DNA from: Marisimplicoccus sp038110465
Lineage (GTDB): Bacteria > Bacteroidota > Bacteroidia > Flavobacteriales > Flavobacteriaceae
DNA: 64,000 nt
Reading direction: 5' to 3'
Assembly (NCBI GenBank): GCA_038110465.1
Contig: JAYNJU010000001.1
Coordinates: forward strand, 62,001-126,000
In this document: positions 24,952 to 33,166 of the stretch, one piece after another
Position numbering within the stretch: position 1 is the stretch's first letter
Layout of the letters: each line of letters starts with the position of its first letter
Position numbers and translations under genes: made by a program
The notes under the pieces: model-generated
Databases searched by the model: none
The model's input: the letters and a program-made list of their open reading frames with translations, nothing else
What the model was told of the DNA's origin: nothing

Positions 24952-26139
24952 ATGGCTAAAGAAAATTTTGATAGATCGAAACCCCACCTAAACATAGGTA
25001 CAATCGGTCACGTAGACCACGGAAAAACTACTCTTACAGCTGCAATTACAAAGGTTTTAGCTGATGCTGGATTATCAGAAGCTAGAAGTTTTGATTCAAT
25101 TGACAATGCTCCAGAAGAAAAAGAGCGTGGAATTACTATTAATACTTCACATGTTGAATATCAGACACAAAACCGTCACTACGCTCACGTAGATTGTCCT
25201 GGTCACGCTGATTATGTTAAAAACATGGTTACAGGTGCTGCTCAAATGGATGGTGCTATTTTGGTTGTTGCTGCAACTGATGGCCCAATGCCTCAAACAA
25301 GAGAGCACATACTTCTTGGAAGACAAGTTGGTGTTCCTAGAATTGTTGCATTTTTAAATAAAGCTGATATGGTTGATGATGCTGAGCTTTTAGAATTAGT
25401 AGAAATGGAAGTAAGAGAACTTTTGTCTTTCTATGAATATGACGGAGACAACACACCTGTAGTTTTAGGTTCAGCTCTTGGTGCTCTTAATGGAGAACAA
25501 AAATGGGTTGATAGTGTAATGAAATTAATGGAAGAAGTTGACAATTGGATTGAACTTCCTCAAAGAGACATAGATAAAGATTTCTTAATGCCTATTGAAG
25601 ATGTATTCTCAATTACTGGTAGAGGTACTGTTGCTACTGGAAGAATTGAATCAGGTATTGCTAATACTGGAGATGAAGTTGATATTATTGGTATGGGAGC
25701 TGAGAAGCTTAAGTCAACTATCACAGGTATTGAAATGTTTAGAAAGATCCTTGATAAAGGTGAAGCTGGTGATAATGCTGGTATCCTTTTAAGAGGTATT
25801 GAAAAAACTGAAATTTCAAGAGGGATGGTTATTTGTAAACCAGGCTCTGTTACTCCTCACGCTAAATTTAAAGCTGAGGTGTATATCTTGAAAAAAGAAG
25901 AAGGTGGTCGTCACACTCCATTCCACAACAATTATCGCCCTCAGTTCTATGTAAGAACTACTGATGTTACAGGTAATATTGTGCTTCCTAGTGGTGTAGA
26001 GATGGTGATGCCAGGTGATAACTTAACTATTGAAGTTGAGTTAATTTCACCTATTGCTCTAAATGTAGGTTTAAGATTTGCAATCCGTGAAGGTGGTAGA
26101 ACCGTTGGTGCAGGTCAGGTAACTGAACTTTTAGACTAG
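24952..26139 (+). CDS. tuf: Elongation factor Tu
   Basis: A 395-residue translational GTPase that delivers aminoacyl-tRNA to the ribosome. The P-loop GHVDHGKT (19-26), the switch region RGITINTSHVEY, DCPGHADY (G3) and NKADM (G4) are intact, followed by domains 2 and 3 (IEDVFSITGRGTVATGRIE and the C-terminal GGRTVGAGQVTELLD). It starts a cluster with tRNA-Trp and secE-nusG downstream, the usual Bacteroidota order. Codon usage is cleaner and somewhat less AT-biased than in its neighbours, as expected for a highly expressed gene. Confidence 0.98.
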   Translation: MAKENFDRSKPHLNIGTIGHVDHGKTTLTAAITKVLADAGLSEARSFDSIDNAPEEKERGITINTSHVEYQTQNRHYAHVDCPGHADYVKNMVTGAAQMDGAILVVAATDGPMPQTREHILLGRQVGVPRIVAFLNKADMVDDAELLELVEMEVRELLSFYEYDGDNTPVVLGSALGALNGEQKWVDSVMKLMEEVDNWIELPQRDIDKDFLMPIEDVFSITGRGTVATGRIESGIANTGDEVDIIGMGAEKLKSTITGIEMFRKILDKGEAGDNAGILLRGIEKTEISRGMVICKPGSVTPHAKFKAEVYILKKEEGGRHTPFHNNYRPQFYVRTTDVTGNIVLPSGVEMVMPGDNLTIEVELISPIALNVGLRFAIREGGRTVGAGQVTELLD

Positions 26140-26161
26140 TAAACAAAGTTTAATTAACTCT

Positions 26162-26190
26162 AAGGGTGTCTTGCAACAGCTTGATACCTT
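26162..26190 (+). terminator. Imperfect hairpin between tuf and tRNA-Trp, possible attenuator
   Basis: AAGGGTGTC (26162-26170) can pair with GATACCTT (26183-26190) with one bulged G and one G-T pair around a 12-base loop, followed only by TTGTG rather than a long T-tract. It may be a processing site or weak terminator between tuf and the tRNA. Confidence 0.35.
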
Positions 26191-26205
26191 TTGTGTAAAA
26201 TATAA

Positions 26206-26278
26206 ACGGGTTTAGCTCAGTTGGTAGAGCACTGGTCTCCAAAACCAGGTGTCGGGAGTTCGAGTCTCTCAACCCGTG
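26206..26278 (+). tRNA. tRNA-Trp (anticodon CCA)
   Basis: A full cloverleaf of 73 nucleotides. The acceptor arms are ACGGGTT and AACCCGT, with G as discriminator. The D arm is GCTC-GAGC with AGTTGGTA, the anticodon stem is CTGGT/ACCAG around CTCCAAA (anticodon CCA), and the T arm contains GTTCGAG. The 3' CCA is not encoded. It sits 66 bases after tuf and 10 bases before secE, as in other Bacteroidota. Confidence 0.96.
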
Positions 26279-26288
26279 CACAAATAAG

Positions 26289-26483
26289 ATGAAGTCGATT
26301 ATTAACTTTATAATGGAATCTGTAACAGAACTGAGGGATAATGTCAAGTGGACACCTCGTTCTGAGTTATTAAATTTATCTGCATTGGTAATAGTGTTTT
26401 CTGTAATATTCTCTTTAGCCATATGGGGTGCTGATTCAGTATTATCAAGAATAGTTAATTTTTATTTCAATTTAATAGGATAA
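26289..26483 (+). CDS. secE: Preprotein translocase subunit SecE
   Basis: 64 residues with the standard short SecE layout: an amphipathic helix (INFIMESVTELRDNVKWTPRSEL), in which the VKWP-like VKWTPRSEL is the family signature, then one transmembrane helix (LSALVIVFSVIFSLAIWGADSVL). It stabilises SecY in the inner-membrane translocon. It lies between tRNA-Trp and nusG; nusG starts directly after its stop codon. Confidence 0.95.
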   Translation: MKSIINFIMESVTELRDNVKWTPRSELLNLSALVIVFSVIFSLAIWGADSVLSRIVNFYFNLIG

Positions 26484-27035
26484 ATGGTGGAAGTTGCTGA
26501 AAAAAAATGGTATGTGGTTAGAGCAGTAACCGGTCAAGAAGTTAAGATTAAGGACTATATTATGACTGAGGTAACTAGAGTTGGTCTTGATAAACAAATT
26601 GAAGAGTTACTTGTTCCAACTGAAAAAGTTGTTCAAATAAGAAAAGGAAAAAAAGTTTCTAAAGAAAAGACATATTTTCCTGGATATATAATGATGAAAG
26701 CTGATATATCTGGAGAAATTTTACATGTTATAAAGTCTGTAACAAATGTTTTAGGATTTCTTGGAGAAACAAAAGGAGGTGAACCTATACCATTAAGACA
26801 ATCTGAAGTTAACAGAATGCTTGGTAAAGTTGATGAACTTGCTATATCTGGAGAACAAATTAATATACCTTTTACAGTAGGAGAAAGTGTTAAAGTAATT
26901 GATGGACCATTTAATGGGTTTACTGGTTCTATAGATGTAGTTAATGAAGAAAAAAGAAAGCTTGAAGTAATGGTTAAAATTTTTGGAAGAAAAACTCCAC
27001 TTGAATTAAGTTACATGCAAGTTGAAAAATTATAA
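26484..27035 (+). CDS. nusG: Transcription termination/antitermination factor NusG
   Basis: 183 residues. The N-terminal NGN domain opens with KKWYVVRAVTGQEVKIKDYI, followed by VPTEKVVQIRKGKKVSKEKTYFPGYI. The C-terminal KOW domain (about 128-183) contains FTVGESVKVIDGPFNGFTGSID. NusG binds RNA polymerase and links it to Rho or to the ribosome. There is no intergenic space to secE and only 2 bases to rplK. Confidence 0.97.
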   Translation: MVEVAEKKWYVVRAVTGQEVKIKDYIMTEVTRVGLDKQIEELLVPTEKVVQIRKGKKVSKEKTYFPGYIMMKADISGEILHVIKSVTNVLGFLGETKGGEPIPLRQSEVNRMLGKVDELAISGEQINIPFTVGESVKVIDGPFNGFTGSIDVVNEEKRKLEVMVKIFGRKTPLELSYMQVEKL

Positions 27036-27037
27036 TT

Positions 27038-27481
27038 ATGGCAAAAGTAGTAGATAAAATATTAAAATTACAAATTAGAGGTGGTGCAGCTAATCCTTCA
27101 CCTCCAGTAGGACCTGCATTAGGTGCTGCTGGAGTAAATATTATGGATTTTTGTCAACAATTTAACTCTAGAAGTCAAGATAAACCAGGAAAAGTATTAC
27201 CTGTTGTAGTGACTGTTTTCAAGGATAAATCTTTTGATTTTGTAATTAAAACTCCTCCTGCTGCAGTTCAATTACTAGAAGCATCTAAAGCTAAGAAAGG
27301 TTCAGGTGAGCCAAACAGGGAAAAAGTTGCTACAGTTTCGTGGGATCAGGTTAAAAAAATTGCTGAAGATAAAATGGTTGATCTAAACGCTTTTACTGTT
27401 GACTCTGCTATGAAGATGGTTGCGGGAACAGCTAGATCAATGGGTATTAAAGTTAATGGGGGAGAACCTCCTGTAAAATAA
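27038..27481 (+). CDS. rplK: 50S ribosomal protein L11 (uL11)
   Basis: 147 residues. The N-terminal proline-rich switch helix is visible in IRGGAANPSPPVGPALGAAGVNIMDFC. The C-terminal rRNA-binding domain shows the DLNAFTVDSAMKMVAGTARSMGI region typical of L11. It builds the GTPase-associated centre with L10 and L12, whose genes follow in the same operon. Length is normal. Confidence 0.97.
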   Translation: MAKVVDKILKLQIRGGAANPSPPVGPALGAAGVNIMDFCQQFNSRSQDKPGKVLPVVVTVFKDKSFDFVIKTPPAAVQLLEASKAKKGSGEPNREKVATVSWDQVKKIAEDKMVDLNAFTVDSAMKMVAGTARSMGIKVNGGEPPVK

Positions 27482-27484
27482 ATT

Positions 27485-28174
27485 ATGGCTAAGCTTACAA
27501 AAAATAGAAAAATTTCAATCGAAAAGATAAACCCTGAAAAATCGTATTCTTTAGAGGAAGCCTCTTCATTGGTTAAAGAAATCACTACTACTAAATTTGA
27601 TTCATCTGTTGATTTGGCTGTTCGATTAGGTGTAGACCCAAGAAAAGCTAATGAAATGGTAAGAGGTGTTGTTTCTCTTCCTCATGGTACGGGTAAATCA
27701 CTCAAATTACTTGCTCTTGTGACACCAGATAAGGAAGATGAAGCAAAAAAAGCTGGTGCGGATTTAGTTGGATTAAATGACTATATTGAAAAAATTAAAA
27801 ATGGTTGGGTCGATATTGATGTAATTGTTACTATGCCAAGTGTCATGGGCAAACTAGGACCCTTAGGAAAAGTTCTTGGTCCAAGAGGGTTAATGCCAAA
27901 CCCAAAAACTGGTACAGTAACTATGGATATTGCAAAAGCTGTTTCAGATATCAAGGGAGGTAAGATTGATTTTAAAGTTGATAAAACAGGAATTGTTCAT
28001 GCATCAGTAGGAAAAGTGTCTTTTTCTCCAGATAAAATTAAAGATAATGCAAATGAGCTTATAAAAACTATTGTTAAGCTTAAACCATCGTCTTCCAAAG
28101 GAACATATATAAAAAGTATTTCAATGTCTAGTACAATGAGCCCAGGTATTGCTATCGATACAAAATTTGAATAA
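27485..28174 (+). CDS. rplA: 50S ribosomal protein L1 (uL1)
   Basis: 229 residues, normal length. Landmarks are VDLAVRLGVDPRKANEMVRGVVSLPHGTG, the GPLGKVLGPRGLMPNPKTGTVT signature and the C-terminal KGTYIKSISMSSTMSPGIAID. L1 forms the mobile stalk at the ribosomal exit site. In many bacteria it also represses its own operon by binding the mRNA; no obvious mimic site was identified in the 3-base gap after rplK. rplJ begins 5 bases after the stop. Confidence 0.97.
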   Translation: MAKLTKNRKISIEKINPEKSYSLEEASSLVKEITTTKFDSSVDLAVRLGVDPRKANEMVRGVVSLPHGTGKSLKLLALVTPDKEDEAKKAGADLVGLNDYIEKIKNGWVDIDVIVTMPSVMGKLGPLGKVLGPRGLMPNPKTGTVTMDIAKAVSDIKGGKIDFKVDKTGIVHASVGKVSFSPDKIKDNANELIKTIVKLKPSSSKGTYIKSISMSSTMSPGIAIDTKFE

Positions 28175-28179
28175 AAGAT

Positions 28180-28848
28180 ATGAATAAAGAAGAAAAAGTT
28201 AAGGTTGTTGAAGAGTTAAAGGGTCAATTAAATGACTATAAGTCAATTTACATAACTGATATTGCTGGTCTTAATTCTATTCAAACTAGTAAATTAAGAA
28301 GAGAATGTTTTAACTCTAAAGTAAAGCTATCTGTGGTAAAGAATACTTTTTTAGAGAGAGCTATGAATGAGTCTGATAATGATTTTGGTGAACTAAAAGA
28401 TCTTCTCAAAGGAAATACAACTATTATGCTTTCTGAAATAGGTAATAGCCCAGCCAAAGTGATTAAAAAATTCAGAAAAGATGGTGATAAGCCTATTTTA
28501 AAAGGTGCCTTTGTTGATGAAGCTATATATATTGGTGATGATCAGATTGAGGCACTATTTAATCTAAAATCCAAAGAAGAAGTTATTGGAGAAATTATTG
28601 GTCTTCTTCAATCACCTGCTAAGAATGTTATCTCAGCTCTTAAATCTAGTGGTGGAAAAATTGCAGGTTTAGTTAAAACATTGAGTGAAAATCCTGTTTC
28701 AGAAGAATCAAAGGCTGAGGAGCCTGTTTCAGAAGAATCAAAGGCTGAGGAGCCTGTTTCAGAAGAGTCAAAGGCTGAGGAGCCTTTAGAAGAAAATAAC
28801 ACAGAGGAGCAAACCTCTGAAGGCGAATCTAATGATGAGCCTGAATAA
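28180..28848 (+). CDS. rplJ: 50S ribosomal protein L10 (uL10) with an acidic repeat tail
   Basis: 222 residues, about 50 longer than usual. Residues 1-170 are a standard L10, including the KVKLSVVKNTFLERAM RNA-binding region and the helix that carries L12 dimers. After about residue 171 comes a tail of Glu/Ser/Ala/Pro with three copies of the ten-residue unit PVSEESKAEE, then an acidic end. The DNA under it is a 30-bp tandem repeat. The 5-base gap to rplA leaves no room for the separate L10-binding mRNA leader known in other bacteria, so feedback control here may differ. Confidence 0.95.
   Translation: MNKEEKVKVVEELKGQLNDYKSIYITDIAGLNSIQTSKLRRECFNSKVKLSVVKNTFLERAMNESDNDFGELKDLLKGNTTIMLSEIGNSPAKVIKKFRKDGDKPILKGAFVDEAIYIGDDQIEALFNLKSKEEVIGEIIGLLQSPAKNVISALKSSGGKIAGLVKTLSENPVSEESKAEEPVSEESKAEEPVSEESKAEEPLEENNTEEQTSEGESNDEPE
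28693..28782 (+). repeat. Three 30-bp tandem repeats inside rplJ
   Basis: Units at 28693-28722, 28723-28752 and 28753-28782 begin CCTGTTTCAGAAGAATCAAA; the third has one A-to-G change. They are in frame and encode PVSEESKAEE three times, so copy number can vary without breaking the gene. Confidence 0.95.
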
Positions 28849-28890
28849 AAAGTTAAATGAATTTATAATTAATAATTAAATACTCTAATA

Positions 28891-29271
28891 ATGGCAGATC
28901 TAAAAAAAGTCGCAGAACAATTAGTCGGTTTAACAGTTAAGGAAGTTAACGAACTCGCTGATATTCTTAAAGATGAATATGGTATCGAGCCTGCAGCAGC
29001 AGCTGCAGTAGCGGTAGCATCAGGTCCTGCTGCTAGTGGGGAAGAATCAGCTGATGAAAAATCAGAATTTGATGTAATATTAAAATCAGCTGGTGGTTCA
29101 AAACTTGCAGTAGTTAAGTTGGTTAAGGAGTTAACAGGTCTTGGTCTTAAAGAAGCTAAAGATTTAGTTGATAACACTCCTAGTCCAATAAAAGAAGCAG
29201 TATCAAAAGATGATGCTGAAGGACTAAAGAAATCACTTGAAGAAGCTGGAGCTGAGGTTGAACTTAAGTAA
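28891..29271 (+). CDS. rplL: 50S ribosomal protein L7/L12 (bL12)
   Basis: 126 residues. The N-terminal dimerisation helix pair is followed by an Ala-rich hinge (PAAAAAVAVASGPAA). The C-terminal domain shows the KLAVVKLVKELTGLGLKEAKDLVD signature that contacts translational GTPases. It is the last ribosomal gene before rpoB; a strong hairpin lies in the 74-base gap after it. The start at 28891 gives the usual MADLKKVAEQL. Confidence 0.97.
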   Translation: MADLKKVAEQLVGLTVKEVNELADILKDEYGIEPAAAAAVAVASGPAASGEESADEKSEFDVILKSAGGSKLAVVKLVKELTGLGLKEAKDLVDNTPSPIKEAVSKDDAEGLKKSLEEAGAEVELK

Positions 29272-29289
29272 AAAAAATTAACCTCTTTG

Positions 29290-29320
29290 TTAGGCTTTTA
29301 GAAATAATCTAAAGGCCTAA
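29290..29320 (+). other. 13-bp hairpin between rplL and rpoB
   Basis: TTAGGCTTTTAGA (29290-29302) pairs with TCTAAAGGCCTAA (29308-29320) over 13 positions with a single G-U pair and an AATAA loop. No T-tract follows, so it looks more like an RNA processing site or partial attenuator than a full terminator. The position matches the rplL-rpoB boundary where other bacteria reduce polymerase-subunit expression relative to L12. Confidence 0.8.
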
Positions 29321-29345
29321 ACCTGTTTCAATAAAACTATAAAAT

Positions 29346-32300
29346 ATGACTGATAATAACTTAAGAACCAATTTTTCTAATTCTAAAAATGCAAATGTTG
29401 AAACTGATTTTTTAGATATTCAAATAAAATCATTTCAAGATTTCTTTCAACTTGAAACTAAATCTGATGAAAGAGTTGAAGAAGGTTTATTCAATACTTT
29501 CAAAGAAAACTTTCCTATAACAGATGCAAGAAATCAATTTGTACTTGAATTTTTAGATTATTTTATTGACCCTCCAAGGTATTCTATGACAGAATGTATC
29601 CAAAGAGGTCTAAGTTATTCTGTTCCACTTAAAGCTAGACTTAAATTATATTGTACTGATGTTGAGCATGAAGACTTTGAAACTATTGTTCAAGATGTTT
29701 TTTTAGGATCAATTCCTTACATGACTCCAAGCGGAACATTTATAATTAATGGAGCTGAAAGAGTAGTTGTTTCTCAATTACATAGATCTCCTGGAGTCTT
29801 TTTTGGTCAATCTTTTCATGCAAATGGAACTAAATTATACTCAGCAAGAGTAATTCCATTTAAGGGTTCGTGGATTGAATTTGCTACTGACATCAATAAT
29901 GTTATGTATGCATATATTGATAGAAAGAAAAAGCTTCCTGTTACTACTTTATTTAGAGCAATAGGTTACCAAGGTGATAAAGAAATTCTTGAAATTTTTG
30001 ACCTAGCCGAAGAAGTTAAAGTCTCAAAAGCAAGCCTAAAGAAAGTTATAGATAGAAGACTTGCTGCAAGAGTTTTAAGAACTTGGCACGAAGATTTTGT
30101 TGATGAAGATACTGGAGAGGTAATTTCTATTGAAAGAAATGAAATTGTTTTAGATAGAGATACAGTTATTGAGCAAGATCACATAGATCAAATAATTGAT
30201 GCTGATGTTAAAACAATTTTGATTCATAAAGAGGACTCTCAGAATGCTGATTATGCTATAATCTATAACACTCTTCAAAAAGATCAAACAAATACTGAAA
30301 AAGAAGCTGTTGAGTATATATACAGACAACTAAGAAACGCTGAACCACCTGATGAAGAAACAGCTAGGGGAATTATTGATAAACTTTTCTTCTCAGACCA
30401 AAGGTATAATTTAGGTGAAGTTGGTAGATATAGAATGAACAAGAAGTTGAATATTGATGTAGATATGGAAGAAAGAACCTTAACTCGTCATGATATTACA
30501 ACAATAATAAAATATCTTATTGAGCTTATAAACTCTAAAGCAGAGATTGATGACATTGATCATTTATCCAACAGAAGAGTTCGAACAGTTGGTGAACAAC
30601 TATCAACTCAGTTCGGTGTAGGTCTTGCAAGGATGGCAAGAACTATTAGAGAAAGAATGAACGTTAGAGATAATGAAGTTTTTACTCCTATTGATCTTAT
30701 TAATGCAAAGACCCTTTCTTCTGTTATTAATACCTTCTTTGGAACTAATCAACTTTCGCAGTTCATGGACCAAACTAACCCTTTAGCTGAGTTAACACAC
30801 AAAAGAAGGTTATCTGCGTTAGGTCCTGGTGGGCTATCAAGAGAAAGAGCAGGATTTGAAGTAAGAGATGTTCATTATACTCATTATGGTAGACTTTGTC
30901 CTATTGAAACACCTGAGGGTCCAAATATTGGACTAATTTCTTCTTTATCAGTTTATGCTAGAGTTAATAGTCTAGGTTTTATAGAAACTCCTTATAGAGA
31001 AGTAAAGAATGGAAAAATTGATCTTGATAAAGTAACTTATTTAACTGCTGAAGAAGAAGAAAATAAATTAATAGCTCAGGCAAATATAGATTATGATAAA
31101 TCTGGTAAAATAACTAGCGATAGAGTTATTGCTAGAGATGATGCTGATTTTCCAGTAGTCACTCCAGATCAAATCAATTATACAGATGTAGCTCCTAACC
31201 AAATTGCATCAATTTCTGCATCTTTAATACCATTTTTAGAGCATGATGATGCAAACAGAGCTCTAATGGGATCTAACATGATGCGTCAAGCTGTCCCACT
31301 TTTAAGACCTGAATCTCCAATTGTCGGAACTGGACTTGAAAAGTCAGTTGCATCTGATTCTAGGGTATTGATTAATGCTGATCGAGATGGAGTAGTTGAC
31401 TATGTTGATTCTAATAAAATAATTATTAAGTATAACTTAACAAAAGAAGAAAAACTATTAAGTTTTGATGAAAGTAGTAAAATATACGACTTAATTAAGT
31501 TTCAAAAAACCAATCAAGGTACATGTATTAACCTTAAACCAATAGTTAAAAAAGGTGAAACTGTCGTTAAAGGTCAGGTTCTTTGTGAGGGATATGCAAC
31601 TCAAAATGGTGAATTAGCTTTGGGAAGAAATTTAAAAGTAGCCTTCATGCCATGGAAAGGTTATAATTTTGAGGATGCTATTGTAATTTCTGAGAAAGTT
31701 GTAAGGGATGATGTCTTTACTTCAATCCACATTGATGAATATGCAATTGACGTTAGAGATACAAAATTAGGAACAGAAGAATTAACAGATGATATTCCAA
31801 ATGTTAGTGAAGAAGCTACCAAGGAGTTAGATGAAAACGGAATGATTAGAGTAGGTGCTGAAGTTAAACCTGGAGATATTTTAATTGGAAAAATTACTCC
31901 AAAAGGAGAGTCAGACCCTACACCTGAAGAAAAGCTATTAAGAGCAATTTTTGGTGATAAAGCAGGAGATGTTAAAGACGCATCATTAAAAGCTCCACCG
32001 TCTTTAAATGGAATTGTAATTGATAAAAAATTGTTTGTTAGATCTTTTAAAGATAAAAGAAGAAGAACTCAAGATAAGGTAGATCTAGAATTATTAGAAA
32101 CTAAATATGAGAAAATATTAAACGATCACAGATTAAAACTGATTGAAAAGCTTTCTTCAATTGTTAATGGAAAAACTTGTCAAGGTGTATTCAATGATCT
32201 TGGAGAAGAGGTTTTATCAAAGGGAAAGAAATTTACAACAAAAATGTTGTCTAATGTAGAGGACTATACTCATTTAACTAAAGGAGTTTGGACTACATCT

Positions 32301-33155
32301 GATAATACAAATAATCTAGTTGCATCTTTACTTCACAATTATAGAATCAAGGAAAATGATATACAAGGATCTCTAAGAAGAGAGAAATTTACAATTAGTG
32401 TTGGAGATGAATTGCCTCCAGGAATAAAGAAACTTGCTAAAGTATATATTGCTAAAAAGAGAAAACTTAAAGTGGGAGATAAAATGGCAGGTAGGCATGG
32501 TAATAAAGGAATTGTAGCTAGAATTGTTAGAGAAGAAGATATGCCTTTCTTAGAAGATGGAACACCTGTTGATATTGTATTGAATCCACTTGGAGTTCCT
32601 TCAAGAATGAATATTGGACAAATATATGAAACGGTCCTTGGTTGGGCTGGTAAGAATTTAGGCAGAAAGTTTTCTACTCCAATTTTTGATGGCGCTACAT
32701 TAGATGAAATAAATAAACTCACTGATGAGGCAAATGTTCCAAGATTCGGACATACATACCTTTATGATGGAGGAACTGGTGAAAGATTTGATCAACCTGC
32801 AACTGTAGGTGTTATTTATATGCTTAAACTAGGTCATATGGTTGATGATAAAATGCATTCAAGATCAATAGGTCCATACAGTTTAATTACTCAACAACCA
32901 CTAGGTGGTAAGGCTCAATTTGGGGGTCAAAGATTTGGAGAGATGGAAGTTTGGGCATTAGAGGCATATGGTGCATCAAGTGCTCTACAAGAAATTTTAA
33001 CAGTTAAGTCAGATGATGTAATTGGACGAGCAAAAACATACGAGTCAATTGTCAAAGGTGAAAACCTTCCTGAAGCTGGATTACCTGAATCATTTAATGT
33101 ATTAATGCATGAGTTAAAAGGTTTAGGATTAGATATAAGACTAGAAGAAAAATAA
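29346..33155 (+). CDS. rpoB: DNA-directed RNA polymerase subunit beta
   Basis: 1,269 residues, the usual size in Bacteroidota. Landmarks include the rifampicin-pocket segment FFGTNQLSQFMDQTNPLAELTHKRRLSALGPGGLSRERAG, here divided over about residues 472-511. GRLCPIETPEGPNIGLI, KVGDKMAGRHGNKG (the switch/active-centre lysines) and the C-terminal GGQRFGEMEVWALEAYGA follow. It forms the catalytic cleft with beta'. The start ATG follows the rplL hairpin by 26 bases; rpoC starts 11 bases after the stop. Confidence 0.98.
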   Translation: MTDNNLRTNFSNSKNANVETDFLDIQIKSFQDFFQLETKSDERVEEGLFNTFKENFPITDARNQFVLEFLDYFIDPPRYSMTECIQRGLSYSVPLKARLKLYCTDVEHEDFETIVQDVFLGSIPYMTPSGTFIINGAERVVVSQLHRSPGVFFGQSFHANGTKLYSARVIPFKGSWIEFATDINNVMYAYIDRKKKLPVTTLFRAIGYQGDKEILEIFDLAEEVKVSKASLKKVIDRRLAARVLRTWHEDFVDEDTGEVISIERNEIVLDRDTVIEQDHIDQIIDADVKTILIHKEDSQNADYAIIYNTLQKDQTNTEKEAVEYIYRQLRNAEPPDEETARGIIDKLFFSDQRYNLGEVGRYRMNKKLNIDVDMEERTLTRHDITTIIKYLIELINSKAEIDDIDHLSNRRVRTVGEQLSTQFGVGLARMARTIRERMNVRDNEVFTPIDLINAKTLSSVINTFFGTNQLSQFMDQTNPLAELTHKRRLSALGPGGLSRERAGFEVRDVHYTHYGRLCPIETPEGPNIGLISSLSVYARVNSLGFIETPYREVKNGKIDLDKVTYLTAEEEENKLIAQANIDYDKSGKITSDRVIARDDADFPVVTPDQINYTDVAPNQIASISASLIPFLEHDDANRALMGSNMMRQAVPLLRPESPIVGTGLEKSVASDSRVLINADRDGVVDYVDSNKIIIKYNLTKEEKLLSFDESSKIYDLIKFQKTNQGTCINLKPIVKKGETVVKGQVLCEGYATQNGELALGRNLKVAFMPWKGYNFEDAIVISEKVVRDDVFTSIHIDEYAIDVRDTKLGTEELTDDIPNVSEEATKELDENGMIRVGAEVKPGDILIGKITPKGESDPTPEEKLLRAIFGDKAGDVKDASLKAPPSLNGIVIDKKLFVRSFKDKRRRTQDKVDLELLETKYEKILNDHRLKLIEKLSSIVNGKTCQGVFNDLGEEVLSKGKKFTTKMLSNVEDYTHLTKGVWTTSDNTNNLVASLLHNYRIKENDIQGSLRREKFTISVGDELPPGIKKLAKVYIAKKRKLKVGDKMAGRHGNKGIVARIVREEDMPFLEDGTPVDIVLNPLGVPSRMNIGQIYETVLGWAGKNLGRKFSTPIFDGATLDEINKLTDEANVPRFGHTYLYDGGTGERFDQPATVGVIYMLKLGHMVDDKMHSRSIGPYSLITQQPLGGKAQFGGQRFGEMEVWALEAYGASSALQEILTVKSDDVIGRAKTYESIVKGENLPEAGLPESFNVLMHELKGLGLDIRLEEK

Positions 33156-33166
33156 AAAAAATAAAA

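Noticed and set aside
28693..28782. Regularly spaced direct repeats considered as a CRISPR array
   Set aside because: The 30-bp units are contiguous without spacers and in frame within rplJ; the same holds for the repeats at 49996-50290.
32339..32722. 127-codon minus-strand frame within rpoB
   Set aside because: It lies opposite highly conserved rpoB sequence and has no promoter or recognisable protein features.
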